From Dendrobium chrysotoxum (taxonomy: Eukaryota; Streptophyta; Magnoliopsida; Asparagales; Orchidaceae), in assembly GCA_019925795.1 (NCBI GenBank), contig CM034314.1, forward strand, positions 17,418,657 to 17,482,656: a stretch of 64,000 nucleotides of DNA, written 5' to 3'. Positions 1 to 10,825 of this stretch are shown here, piece after piece. The notes below the pieces were generated by a model. It saw only the letters and a program-made list of their open reading frames with translations. It had not been told where the DNA came from and made no database searches. Position numbers and translations under genes: made by a program. How positions within the stretch are numbered: position 1 is the first letter of the stretch; the number at the start of each line of letters is the position of its first letter.

Positions 1-437
1 GCGCTGCTTAGTTCGTTATTTTTGTCGCAAATAGATTACTTTCTTGAACTGTCCTCCAATCCCTTTCATTCAGGTTGTCCTTTAGAATGCCACCGATGAT
101 TTTAGCTGCCAATGGAGATCCTAAAAGCCTTCTTAACTATTTCTCCAACAATCATCAAAGTTGATGGAAACACAAACCCATATTTTAAGGTCAAATTCCT
201 CTGTCATTTCATCTTCATAATCATGTAGCAAGAGAGTTGTCTTTCCCATACCATCATGCCCCACTATAGATAAAAGAGAAATGTTTATGTGCAAATCAAT
301 TCCTTCAATAAGAACTTGAAGTCCCTCATTTGATTGTTTTCTCAACCACTGCATAGTAAAATCAAGGTGCGATCCCCATTCGAGCTAAATCGTCTTTATC
401 AAATTTGTGATTTTTGAGGTAGTTATAGGGGTCAACA
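1..437 (-). mobile_element. 3' LTR of the Tat element, first 437 bp of its U3
   Basis: This stretch matches 22018-22454 over its whole length with about two mismatches (near positions 15 and 379). On the minus strand the LTR begins TGTTGACCCC at 437, directly after the G-rich tract at 438-455. The match stops exactly at the LTR boundary on both sides. The remainder of this LTR lies beyond the window start. Confidence 0.88.
13..354 (-). pseudogene. Captured NB-ARC resistance-gene fragment in the 3' LTR
   Basis: On the minus strand, 354-133 encodes 73 residues with a P-loop (GHDGMGKTTLL) and an RNBS-A-like KIWVCVS stretch of plant NB-ARC proteins. Further along, 125-13 encodes, in another frame, a GLPL-type motif (GSPLAAKIIGGIL) and the usual LNERDW stretch after it. 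In a normal NB-ARC domain about 130 residues with kinase-2 and RNBS-B/C separate these motifs; here they are absent. It is therefore an internally deleted, frameshifted fragment with no likely protein function. It is repeated almost identically in the 5' LTR, so it travels as part of the LTR. Confidence 0.85.
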
Positions 438-455
438 AATGCCCCCCAACAAATG
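438..455 (-). promoter_or_regulatory. Polypurine tract before the 3' LTR
   Basis: On the minus strand a GGGGGG run followed by CATT lies immediately before the LTR start TGTTGACC. This is the expected place and composition for the plus-strand primer of an LTR retrotransposon, and it fixes the LTR boundary at 437/438. Confidence 0.75.
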
Positions 456-459
456 ATGT

Positions 460-3400
460 ATGCGCCCGGAGCGTATCACGTTTGTTGTAAGTCAGTTGAC
501 GACTTTTAGTAGATTTTTTTTTTAGCATACATGATTATCACAATTGCTTTTTAACATATTTTCATTTTCTCCTCGTGTAGGAGATGTTTAGTTGGCGGAG
601 ACCCGGCGACCTGCCTCCAGGCGAGCCCAGTGAGGATGCCATTTGGGAGGCCATCGACCGACGTGACCCTCAGGGCGATGTTGACGTACGAGACCGGCTA
701 GAGCAGCACCAGCGCATGCTGCAGGGGCGGGATACTTTCCACACCTTTTTTGTTCGTTCCCCTCTTCTCCCGGAGCTTCCAGAGGACTTTGTTACTTTTG
801 AGGACCCGGACAGGTGGGTCACTAGTCTCAGGTTACAGTATGGGGAGTACCACCCGTTAGAGAGTTCTGTTGCACAGATTGGCTGGGGCACCTGCGACAT
901 TTTAGTGCCTGCCGCAGACGTAGTTGAGCCAGTTGTGCAGTCTGGTCTTCTTAGTCACCGCCAGTTACAGCCGTCACCTCCACAGTGGCCGAGGGACTCA
1001 GCAGTTGATCGGGTTCAGAGCCCGGTCAGCGGGTATGTTTACTGGGCTCGTTACGTTCTTCAGGCGCACAGGGAGACTCTTCAGGCGGCAGGGATTTACG
1101 AGGCAGTGTACGCCTCACTGTTTGACTACGGATGCCTTTCTACTTCTTGGGCCTGAGGTTTGGTTGAGTTCTGAGATTCAGGCAGAGGTACATGCTGGAT
1201 CGGGGCAGAGGAGCTCACGATCACCCTTTCAGACTTGCAGACGGTCTCCGGGCTACCAGTTTTTGGACATAGTTTTGAGTAGTGTGTGCCTCCGGAAGGG
1301 CAGCTTTTTCACCGAGTCCCTTCAGTAGATGGTGGCAGGAGAGGGAGACTGCTACTGCCAGAGGTTTACCCCACCGCTTTAGAGCACTACCGACGGACCT
1401 TCAGAGCTTCAGGCTTGTCGGGGCGTTTCAGGACTTCGATGCCCGCGGATGTTTGGGTTCGCAGCTTTCTCCAGGAGAGGTACATTTCTACCGTTCGAGT
1501 TTCACTGTACGACCCGTTCGGAGTTGGTTTGCAGCGTAGTACTTCGTTGTCAGAGGAGACTGCCGAGCCTTCTTCTTCAGCTGGTTACACTTCCCCAGGT
1601 TTGGCAGGGATCGACGAGGGTCTGCTTTTGACGGATTTCTTAGCACTCTGGCTCAGTACCTTCGTACTTCCACTTCGGGCAGACTCTTTGAGGTATAGTG
1701 TTTTGTTGGCAGCCAGTCAGTTGGCACAGGGACAGAGGATCGCCTTAGCTCCAGCTGTTCTTGCCAGAGTGTACAGGGTCCTGCGGACCATTTCTGAGGC
1801 TAGTTCTTTAGAGGTGCGGGATTCAGTTCTACCGTGGCAGTATTTGTACGCCTGGGTCCACCTACACGTCAGGGGTGCCTTTTCCTGCTTAGAGACTCCT
1901 GCTTACTTTCTTCAGAGAGGGTACCCTACAGTTCTTCAGCTGTCTCAGGCGTCTTCCACCTTCAAGTTAGAGAGGATCCGCCTCTTTTTCTTCGCCCCGC
2001 AGTTAATTTCAGACCGGTTCTCCCTGGTTCACCAGTCAGATGTTTTTGGTTTGCTGCCTCATCAGAGAGGCACTGTTGTGGTAGACGGGGTCGAACACAG
2101 AGGGAGGCGAACTTTACTGCACAGGAGACGGAGTTTGCCTGTCGGCGAGTACTTCATCAGCATGCGCCCGGGTTGGTTGTGCTACAGAGCAGGCACCACA
2201 GTGACTTTGGAGGGTTACCAGCCCAACAGGGTGGCCAGACAGTTTGGACTCTCCCAGGCCACACCTTACGACGGACGACCACTTGTCCCTGGGGTTTCAG
2301 ACACACGACAGATGGGCACAGTTCCACTAGAGACCCGCTTCTTCGCTGCAGCTTTTACTTGGTCACACTTACTGAGGCTCGGGACTGGTTCTAGTTTTCT
2401 CTTGGCACAGTCGTCTGCTAGTATGGGGGTCAGTTATACCAGACTGTCTTGGGTACGACAGTCTTTCGGAGCCTCTTTAGAGCACGGTGCTAGGAGGTAC
2501 GAGTGCCGGGTACAGGAGCTCGGGTTGCCGAGGGGACAGAGGTCCCGTCGGGTTCTTCCAGAGACTGCAGGCGGCAGAGGTACTTCCCTACCCCCTCTCC
2601 TCTCTCCTTCTTGTCAGTTTTGATATATATTTGATAATTTGATATATATTATTTGGTGTAGGCACACGTGTTGAGGCCCATACTACTGCTGGGGCCGTTG
2701 TTCCTTCCCCTTTTAGAGTTCCGGATGTGGCATCTGCGCCACACCACACTGAGGTTTCTCAGCCCTCTCGCTGGCGGATCAGCTCTGAGCGTGTGACTCC
2801 TTCCAGACGGTCCGTGGATGCTCGTCTTTCTCCCAGGGACCTCGGGGAGAGCACACAGGAGCCGAGGAGGTCAGACTTCACTGGGTACGGTACACCAGGA
2901 CCCTCCGACGACTTCTCTTTTCCGGTGGACCCCTACGGGTCATTTTGTCCAGGCGAGTCTTCGGGGACCGGCGCTGCTTTACTTACAGAGCTGTTCGGGG
3001 GGACGCCGTACACGCAGCCGCCGTCAGACCTTGTTCAGTCAGACTTCTTCTTCCCTGTGGGCTACTCGGCTGACTTCGCAGGCCCCTCCTCTGTCCCAGC
3101 CAGTCACCCAGCCGACTCAGCGAGCCCTTCCGCAGGTACGTATTAATTGTAAGTTAATTTATTTTCAATGCATTATTATGATATATGTGATTAAATTAAT
3201 TATTTATAATCTTTTGTGTAGTGGCTGAGGGAGTCGACTACACGTCAGAGATTTTTTGCTACGTTTCCCGATCTCCAAACTCCACGACTACTGAGAGGTG
3301 CAGCCACCTAGTGGAGGTTCTGAGGAGCTTAGTTTTCAGCGTCGGCCCGAGCACTCCAGAGTCTTGGGTCAGTTTTACCTCTTCTGCTGACCGGATCCTA

Positions 3401-3919
3401 GGCCTGCTTGCTGAGTTTGGGGTGGACACCACCGAGTTACGTTTTTGGGAGGTGGTGTGTCGTGAGACAGAGTTCTGCATCCAGCGGCTGAGGTCACTTT
3501 CTGTTACTCGGGCCAGCGTTACACTTCCGCAGTTAGAGGAGATAGTTGCTAGCCGCAGGGCACTGGCTGACGACGCCCACGACAGAGTAGACAGTAGTGC
3601 AGAGGCTCTGAGGAGACACCGCCAGAGTTCTTCTGGTATGGCTCAGGAGATGGATGGATTGACGACGCGCATGCAGACTCTTTGGGGGGATATCAGACAG
3701 ATGTTGTCCAGGACGCGTCACCTACAGGAGGGGCATTACAGACGGGACTGCCTTACTAGGAGAGAGGAGCAGCGACATCGAGCCTTACAGCAACAGATGA
3801 TGGAGGCTGACTCTTCACTAGCACTGGCCGTGGAGCAGTTCCAGAGAGCTCAGTCAGAGTTTCAAACCTTGGCCGAGGTTACCGGACAGCTAGAGAGCTT
3901 ACAGGCCTGGCTCTACTGA
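460..3919 (+). pseudogene. Antisense plant mobile domain-like gene inside the Tat element, four exons, three in-frame stops
   Basis: A plus-strand gene lies between pol and the 3' LTR, opposite to gag-pol. My model is exon 460-486 (short start, MRPERITFV), 581-2579, 2662-3135 and 3222-3919. The introns (94, 82 and 86 bp) all begin GTA, end TGTAG, and keep the frame. Within exon 2 the stretch ELTITLSDLQTVSGLPVFG (1211-1267), after a VYASLFDY segment, resembles the GLP core of aminotransferase-like plant mobile domain (PMD) proteins. The last exon is rich in Arg, Glu and Gln heptads (about 3530-3900), a likely coiled coil. TGA at 1154 and 1172 and TAG at 1280 break the frame without shifting it. 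The PMD call rests on motif memory, not a search. Function of such retroelement-borne PMD proteins is unknown. Confidence 0.6.
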
Positions 3920-4147
3920 CGTGTCTTTATCCCTTTTCTTTTTAGTCTGTGCTCCTGTAGTGTCTTGAGTCTTTGTTATACTTGTACCTCATGTTGATTA
4001 TATATATAAATGGAGAGTTTTTTTTTGTTGCTTCTCGAGCTAGTTTCTGTGTCGTACTCTGGACTGTGTTTTAGACTATTTTGTACTCTGTGTTGTACTC
4101 TGAGCTGTCTCGTACTCTATTTCAGACTTGTTTTGGTGCCACAGGGG

Positions 4148-5831
4148 ATTTTAAATATTTATTTGGTAATTTTTGCACGTAGTGCAATGTAGACCCAAAT
4201 AAATATTTAAAATGCCCCCTATCTTTGAGGGCAGTTGTGAGCGTCACTTTGGCCACTAGCTGGGGCCAATGATCGTGGCTTCAAACTTTAGAAATTTTGG
4301 CTTTTTCCTGTCCTATGCTTTGTGCAATGGACTTGGTGGAAAGTTTGTAGGTTTTGGATTTGACTGATGGTACCAAATACAGGTAGTATCCTGATCTTTA
4401 ACCAATCGAGGAGACTTCAATCTGAATCACTTTAGTTCATCAGATTATGTGAGCTATGATTTGACAGCTCTTTATCCTCTGTTTGTTGAAATGAGAGTTC
4501 CTCTACTACGGCCGTTCTTGTGGCGTGTTGAGTAGACAGAATTGCCAGCGATCTGGCCATATTTGGGCGTGTTGGATCCGACCTCTTACACTCATTCAGG
4601 CTTCAGACTTGAGCTATAGGCAATGTGCTTCCCAATGCTGAATCTACTGAAGTTGGTGGATTTAAAGTCATCCTTTACGGTTGCAGATTTGGAGTCTACG
4701 GACATTCGGTAGTTGTTCGCGACTCATCCTTCCCATTGGGACTTTGATTATCTGGTCAATTAGGAGAGTTTTGTGGACTACGACTACTGAAACTTGTCGA
4801 GTCAAATCAGCCTTCGTTCTTCCTACAGTCCTTACTGACGGGTTGACGAAGTGGGAGTTCCGCTACTACGGCCTTTCTTCTGGCGTGTTGAGTAGACGGA
4901 GTTGCCAGCGATCCGGCCATATTTGGGCGTGTTGGATCCGGCGTTTTACACCCATCCGAATCTTAAGCTTCAGGCTGTTGGAAAACTTTAAGCTTTTTTG
5001 CCTCAATTTGTTGGAGCATGTAGTTACAAAAGTCTCTTTCTTGACTTTCGAAATCTTGGTACACTGGAGGAGAATGACGTCCCAAATTTTTAGGAAAATC
5101 ACCTGCGTTCGTGTGTTAATAATGGAATTCACCGTATCCCTATTCGAAGGAACATAAGGCTTGATGATTTGAATATTTATTTAGGGATCCCGGCGTGTAG
5201 CACGGTGTCGACCCAAACAAATACTTAAGTACTCCCCGTCTCGTAGGGAGGTTTTAAAATGGGATGAATTTGAAAATTTTGAGCTTCTCTTTTTTTTTAT
5301 ATTCACTTAGGGATCTCGGCACGTAGCACGATGTCGACCCAAATGAGTATTCAGATGTCTTTTATCTCGTAGGGGTATCCTCAAGGTGGGAGAAGCTTAG
5401 ACATTGAATATTTTAAATATTTATTCGGATATTTTGGCACACGGTGTGATGTTGACCTGAATAAATATTTAAAATGCCCCCTATCTAGAAAGTTTTTTTT
5501 TTTGCCAAACTTAATAGTTTAAGATTTTAAATATTTATTCGGGGATCTCGGCACGCGGCGCGATGTCGACCCGAATAAATATTTAAAAATGCTCCATGTT
5601 TGATAAGTAATATATACTTTTTTTTTTGGGCAAACTTAAAAGTTTAAGATTTTAAATATTTATTCGGGGATCTCGGCACCCGGCGCGATGTCGACCCGGA
5701 TAAATATTTAAAATGCCCCCTGCTTGGTAAGAAGATGAAATTTTTTACAAACTTAAAAGTTTGAGATTTTAAATATTTATTCAGGGATTTCGGCACGCAG
5801 CGCGATGTCGACCCGGATAAATATTTAAAAT
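4148..5831. repeat. Array of seven AT-stem palindromes between the antisense gene and pol
   Basis: Seven copies of a roughly 65-bp palindrome lie at about 4148-4212, 5169-5228, 5298-5354, 5411-5474, 5525-5589, 5649-5713 and 5766-5831. Each has arms of the form TTTAAATATTTATTCGG and its complement around a GC-rich centre (TCGGCACGCGGCGCGATGTCGA), and most are followed by TGCCCCCT. The last four are spaced 114-125 bp. The arms give AATAAA on both strands. The array sits exactly where the antisense gene (ending 3919) and pol (ending 5964) converge. Confidence 0.9.
4494..4940. repeat. Direct repeat of about 87 bp
   Basis: Positions 4494-4580 and 4854-4940 are near-identical (GAGTTCC start, GTTGGATCCG end), 360 bp apart, inside the untranslated spacer between the antisense gene and the palindrome array. 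I see no coding function in 3920-5963. Confidence 0.8.
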
Positions 5832-5963
5832 GCCCTCTCTATAACGAGTTTTTTTTTTTTTTTTACGACGCATTCTTGTATTACAAGAGAATTTCAAAGA
5901 TGAGTCATACACATATTGATGAGTGCATTTGAAGTATAGAATACTCTAAACATCTCATTATCC

Positions 5964-7517
5964 CTATACATGATATTTCTTCAAGTACCGGCCATTGATC
6001 GGTGGCATAGGTCTCTGGCCCTCCAGATCGATCAACTGATAGGCTCCTCCTTGATACACTTTCTCGATAACAAAGGGGCCCTCCCAATTGGATACAAATT
6101 TACCACCAATTTTTCGGTGAGGGATGATTGGCATTCTCAGCACCATGACCAATTCTCCTTCTTGAAATGATCGATAACGCACCATTCGATCAAACGATTT
6201 CGTCATCCTTGCTCGATAAATCTCTAGATTTTGCTGAGCTTGCAACCTGATTTCATCAAGTGCATCAAGCTCTTGCATCCTTAAACGAGCATTTTGATCC
6301 TGAGTTAGATCGTGCTGGATAACTACTCGAAGCGACGGCAGTTCAATTTCTAGTGGCAATACTGCTTCAACTCCGAATACTAATGAATAGGGAGTGGCTT
6401 TAATTGGCGTCTTGTAGGTCGTACGATATGCCCATAATGCTTCTGCCATCTTTACATGCCACTCTCTCTTATTTTTGGTGAGGATCTTCTTTAACAACTT
6501 CACCAGCGTCTTGTTGAATGCCTCTGCCAAACCATTGGCTCTTGGGTTATATATGGAAGAATATCGCCAATCGATCTTATGCCGCTCGACAAACTTATAT
6601 ATTTTAGCGCTCTTGAATGCTGTGCCATTGTCTGAGATCACGCGTCGTGGTACACCGAATCTGTAAACGACATTGTGAGTGAAGAAGTTGATTACATGCT
6701 CAGATGTGACTTCTTTGAACGGAGCTGCTTCTGCCCACTTGGAGAAGTAATCTGTTGCTGCTAAGATGAAACGATGTCCGGCTGACGACGGTGGATCTAT
6801 TGGTCCGATTATGTCTGTACCCCAGCATTCAAATGGCCAGGATGTTACTGTTGGGTGCAGTGGATTTGGTGGTTGATGTATAACATCACCGTGGATTTGA
6901 CATTCGTGACACCTCTTAGCGTGGTTAATGCAATCTGTCACCATTGTTGGCCAATAATAACCCATTCTCTTGATTTTAGCAGCCATCTTGGGATCTGATT
7001 GATGTGCTCCGCAGAGCTCTTCATGAACTTCTACTACCACTTTATCAGCTTCCTTGGTCCCTAGGCACCTTAGCCACATTTGATCAAAAGCCCGTCGATA
7101 CAGCGTGTCGTTGACAAACGCATATCGCAATGCTCTTTTCCTGATTTGTGCGGCCAGAGATTTATCTGTTGGGAGTTTGCTTTCTTTGAAGTAATCAACG
7201 AACGGTTGCCTCCAATCATCTTCAACTTCAATATCTAAGCAATACCACCATGATTCTGAAGCTAGACTGGCCTTACGTCTTCTCTTAAGAGCTTGATTTT
7301 CTTCATGTTGATATTCAAGATCGACTGGTTGGGGATATCGGGGATCAACCGAGGTTGTGTCCTGTTGGCCTGAATCTGGTACTCCATTTGCCCGTGGGAA
7401 TTGCAAGATTGCTGGCTCTAAGACTCGATGATTTTCAACCGCAATAAATATAGGTGGCTTCTTGTCTTCACTTGCAAGCTCCTTGGATAATTTAGCTAGA
7501 CAATCTGCCTTTGCGTT
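5964..7517 (-). pseudogene. Tat integrase (C-terminal part of pol)
   Basis: An open frame of more than 500 codons runs from the stop at 7518 to the natural stop at 5964; the first ATG in it is at 7406. It contains the HHCC zinc-binding region (HEELCGAHQSD then CHECQIHGD), and the DDE core with Asp in WGTDIIGP, Asp in ISDNGTAF and Glu in GLAEAFNKTL. The C-terminus has the GKFVSNWEGPF type of end and no chromodomain, as in Tat elements. This domain itself is unbroken, but it can only be made as part of a polyprotein whose upstream parts carry stops. It would insert the cDNA into host DNA. Confidence 0.92.
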
Positions 7518-8015
7518 CTATCCTCGGGGGATTCGAGCTATCCTAACATTTGGCACTTGCTTTAGGAGCTCGAGAGCCCGTCGGTGATAGTGGGCTAACT
7601 CAAGTTTACAAATCTTGTAAATACCCAGAACTTGATTTATTGCAAGTTGAGAATCACCAAAGATTTGAAGATTTGTGATTTGGACACCAATCGCAATTTC
7701 CAATCATGCTATCAAAGCTTCATATTCAGCTTCATTATTGGTCCGAGGTTCAGTTAGACTGAACGAGAATCTCATGATGCCTCCCTCGGGTTCTATAAAG
7801 ATAAGTCCGATGCCCGCTTGAGCCTTTGCAAGATTTGGGGGTCTAGGAGATTTGATTGACGATGCTCCATCAAAATACATCTCCCAAAATTGTAATTTCT
7901 CCTCTTCATCAACTTGCATGATCTGTTCATCAGGAAAATCATCATTGAGCGAAGAGTCTGCTGGAATTGGATGTGCAGCGAGGAAATCAGCCAAAGCTTG
8001 TCCCTTTACAGCCTT
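7518..8015 (-). pseudogene. Tat archaeal-type RNase H domain
   Basis: The frame encodes ADFLAAHP, then MYFDGASS, AGIGLIF, LTEPRTNNEAEYEALIA and IFGDSQLAINQV, giving the Asp-Glu-Asp set of an active RNase H fold. A second, archaeal-type RNase H after the usual one is an established feature of the Tat lineage. In-frame stops at 7704-7706 (TGA) and 7518-7520 (TAG), plus TAG at 8016-8018 just before it, break it; the frame is otherwise continuous with integrase. Confidence 0.88.
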
Positions 8016-8465
8016 CTACGGCATGTACACAATATCAAATTGTAATAATAACACTGCCCACCTTGCCAAACGACCTGTCAACGCTGGTCTTGTCATCAAG
8101 AACTTCAGCGGATCGATCTTTGATATCAAGATAATTTTGTGGGAGAGCATATAGTGGCGGAGCTTCTGGGCCGCAAAGATCAATGCCAAACAGTATTTCT
8201 CGATTGGAGAATATCGCACTTCTGCTCCAATCAGCCGTCTACTGATGTAGTAGAGTGCATTCTCCTTACCCTCTTCATTGTGTTGGGCCAACAATGCTCC
8301 AAGGGACTCTTCTAGTGCTGCCGTATACAGTATAAGAGGCTTCCCCGGAATTGGCGCTACGAGAATGAGTGGATTTAATAGATATCTTTTGATACTGTCA
8401 AACGCTTCCTGGCATTCTGCATCCCATTTGAAGCGAACATCTTTCTTCATTAACTTTGAAAATGA
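8016..8465 (-). pseudogene. Tat RT-linked RNase H domain
   Basis: The product reads FKWDAECQEAFDSIK, then LILYTAALEESLGALLAQ, ALYYISRRL and EVRYSPIEKYCLAL, typical of the RNase H region after gypsy RT. The usual catalytic Asp (LY.DAS) is not present at LYTAALE, in line with the known decay of this first RNase H in elements that gained the archaeal-type one. It is in the same frame as RT, separated only by TAG at 8466-8468. Confidence 0.87.
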
Positions 8466-9692
8466 CTAGCACCTACCCGACAGATTCGATATAAACTGCC
8501 GAATGAAAGCCAGCTGTCCTTGCAATGAGCGAAGTTGACGGAGGTTTCTAGGCGGCGGCATCTCAATGATCGCCTTAATCTTATTCGGATCAACTTCTAT
8601 GCCTTGGTGGCGAACGACGTACCCAAGGAATTTGCCGGAGGAGACCCCGAAAGCACATTTGAGAGGGTTCATCTTCAGATCGAACTTTCTGATCCTCTCG
8701 AATACAATCCTTAAGTCGTTTAAATGATCTTGTCGGTCCCTGCTCTTCACGACCAGGTCGTCTACGTAACACTCGACCTTCTGGTGTATTAGCTCATCAA
8801 AGATGCGTGTCATCGCCCGTTGGTAGGTAGCACCAGCGTTCTTCAAGCCAAAGGGCATGACCGTATAGCAGAAAATATCGATGGGCGTTCTGAATGATGT
8901 ATGCTTTTCATCCTCAGGAGCCATCTTGATTTGATTGTATCCTGACGATCCATCCATAAACGAGAATATGTCATAATTTGACGTGTTGTCTACTAGGAGT
9001 TCGGATACAGGGAGTGGAAAATCATCTTTCGGACATGCCTTGTTGAGGTCCCGAAAGTCAATACAGATACGAATCTGACCGTTCTTCTTCTTGACAGGGA
9101 CAATATTGGCAATCCAATCGGCATATTTTTCTTCTCGGATGAAGCCCGCCTCTATGAGCTTCTTTGTCTCTGCAATTACCTGCTCTTCAATCTCCAATCT
9201 CATTCTCCTTGGAGCTTGTTTGATGGGTGCCGCATCTGGTTTAATTGCCAGTCTGTGAACTGCTACATCAGGGGATAAGCCTGGCATTTCAGCATATGTC
9301 CAGGCAAAGCAGTCCCTGAATTCACAGAGAAGTTCTTTTATTTCTTCCACTTGGTCTTCTGGCAGAAAGGAACTAATGAAGGTTGGGTGAGGGTCCTCCT
9401 CGGTTCCCAAGTTGACTTCCTTTAACTCATCCATAGTCGCCGCTTGTCCACCATCTTCAAGTTCTTCAGGTGCAGGCTCGGCTTCTACAGGTTGCTCATC
9501 ATAGTCATCAACTTCATAAACTTCCCTCTCAGAATCATCATTGGGTTCAACTTCCCTGCAGGTGATGACTTGACATGTCTCTTTTCGAGGATGCTTATAT
9601 ACGACGAATCCAAGGCCCCTCCTTGCAAGAATATCCTTTCTTCGTATCGCATGGGAATTTCTTCGATACCAAAGCTTTAAACAGGTACGGAG
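8466..9692 (-). pseudogene. Tat reverse transcriptase domain
   Basis: ORF 9434-8466 (322 residues) has the RT motifs in order: PVKKKNGQIRICIDFRDLN, FMDGSSGYNQI with the catalytic Asp, MPFGLKNAGATYQRAM and the CYVDDLVV active site. The frame is open upstream of the ATG to about 9640, where the linker to the protease region changes frame more than once. It ends at the in-frame TAG 8466-8468, and the following codons continue the family sequence, so the stop is premature. Role: copying element RNA into cDNA. Confidence 0.92.
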
Positions 9693-10228
9693 TTATTGTA
9701 CGGGAGTGCGAATTCTAGCCTGTTTTCGTAACATCCTTCGGATATTTTCAGTGTTAAATTTGGGCATTCTCGTGACTACTAATTCCCGACGCTCGATGGG
9801 CCTGTAGAGCCAGTCTCGACTCCCTTCCTCCTCACGCTCTCCAGATTTATAAAATAGGGTTTCTGGCGCATCTCTTTTCCTTAGAGGAGGTACATAAAAT
9901 GTTACAAGTTCCTCAACATTATGTACCTCTCGGGAAACGATTTCTTTGAAGTGTTGTGGGGGAACTCGTGTAACAACACATTCATTATCTGAGATCTTCA
10001 GATTATCTATTCTTCTTGAGAGTACACGTACATTATTCATGTAGGTAGACTCATAGTCGTAGTCATCATTTGAGTACTTTATCTTCTTCCTCCCCCTAGC
10101 CATTGATTGGCATATTTCCTGGGATTTAGACGGGGCGGCCTCATCCTCGTCTGTGTCACTCCCTAGGTGAGGCACATATTTTCTTGATTTAGGAGTGATT
10201 GCTGCTTTAGGGAGAGTTGGTGCGTCTT
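9693..10228 (-). pseudogene. Linker region between protease and RT of Tat pol
   Basis: A 160-residue frame from ATG 10175 to TAA 9693 is open upstream to the A-run at 10229-10235, where it would join the protease frame by a -1 shift. It is acidic then basic (SDTDEDEAAPS, SMARGRKKIKY) and has no motif I recognise. Its context shows it to be part of pol, not a free gene. Confidence 0.65.
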
Positions 10229-10825
10229 CTTTTTTCCCGCTTGCTTCTTTTCATCTTCTTGCTTGGATCGCCTTGCATTCTTCAGGTTGGCTGCCTTAAT
10301 CTCGAGAGAACTCGACGGCTTTGGCTCCTTAGGGATGAAGTATCTGGCATCTTCATAGATTTTTACCTCGTGGACTGCAAATGGCTGAATATCACCAGAG
10401 ATTTTGAACTCCTCTCTATCCCTGATATATTTCATACACTGATGTAGTGTTGAAGGGACCATGCCGTAATCGTGCAACCACGGGCGACCTAGAAGCGCCC
10501 TAAATGAGGTGTCCGCGTCAATCACATGAAACTTTGCCTCGGTATGAAGTTCTCCGAATGTTAAGGAGAGCATAAATGATCCTAGGGTCTTTTGCCCTTT
10601 CTCATTGAAACCATGCACCATTAATTTATTCGGCCCGAGATGCTGCACATCGAGACACAACGATCTTAGCGCTTTCAAGCTCATAAGGTTGATAGAAGAC
10701 CCGGGATCAATCAGAATCCGGCTGATTATCATTCCGTCACTCTCTGCAGTGACATACAGAGGGCGGTTGTGGTCTGCCGTTCCAAGCATCATGTCATCCT
10801 CAGCAAAAGTAATGATTGGCTCATT
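10163..10825 (-). pseudogene. Tat aspartic protease domain
   Basis: The frame directly after the gag stop encodes NEPIITFAEDD, then HNRPLYVTAESDG, RILIDPGSSINLM with the catalytic Asp of a retropepsin-like fold (DPGSS, about 10690-10715), and FHVIDADTSFRALLGRPWLHDYG. It is in the same frame as gag, separated only by TGA 10826-10828. The first ATG is at 10792, eleven codons in. The frame ends at 10163 unless a shift at the A-run near 10230 joins it to the next frame. Confidence 0.85.

Noticed and set aside
584..3919. Host protein-coding gene upstream of the palindromes
   Set aside because: It lies wholly between the Tat polypurine tract and pol, so it belongs to the element.
4148..5831. CRISPR-like array
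   Set aside because: The units are long palindromes with diverged spacers and unequal spacing in a plant retroelement.
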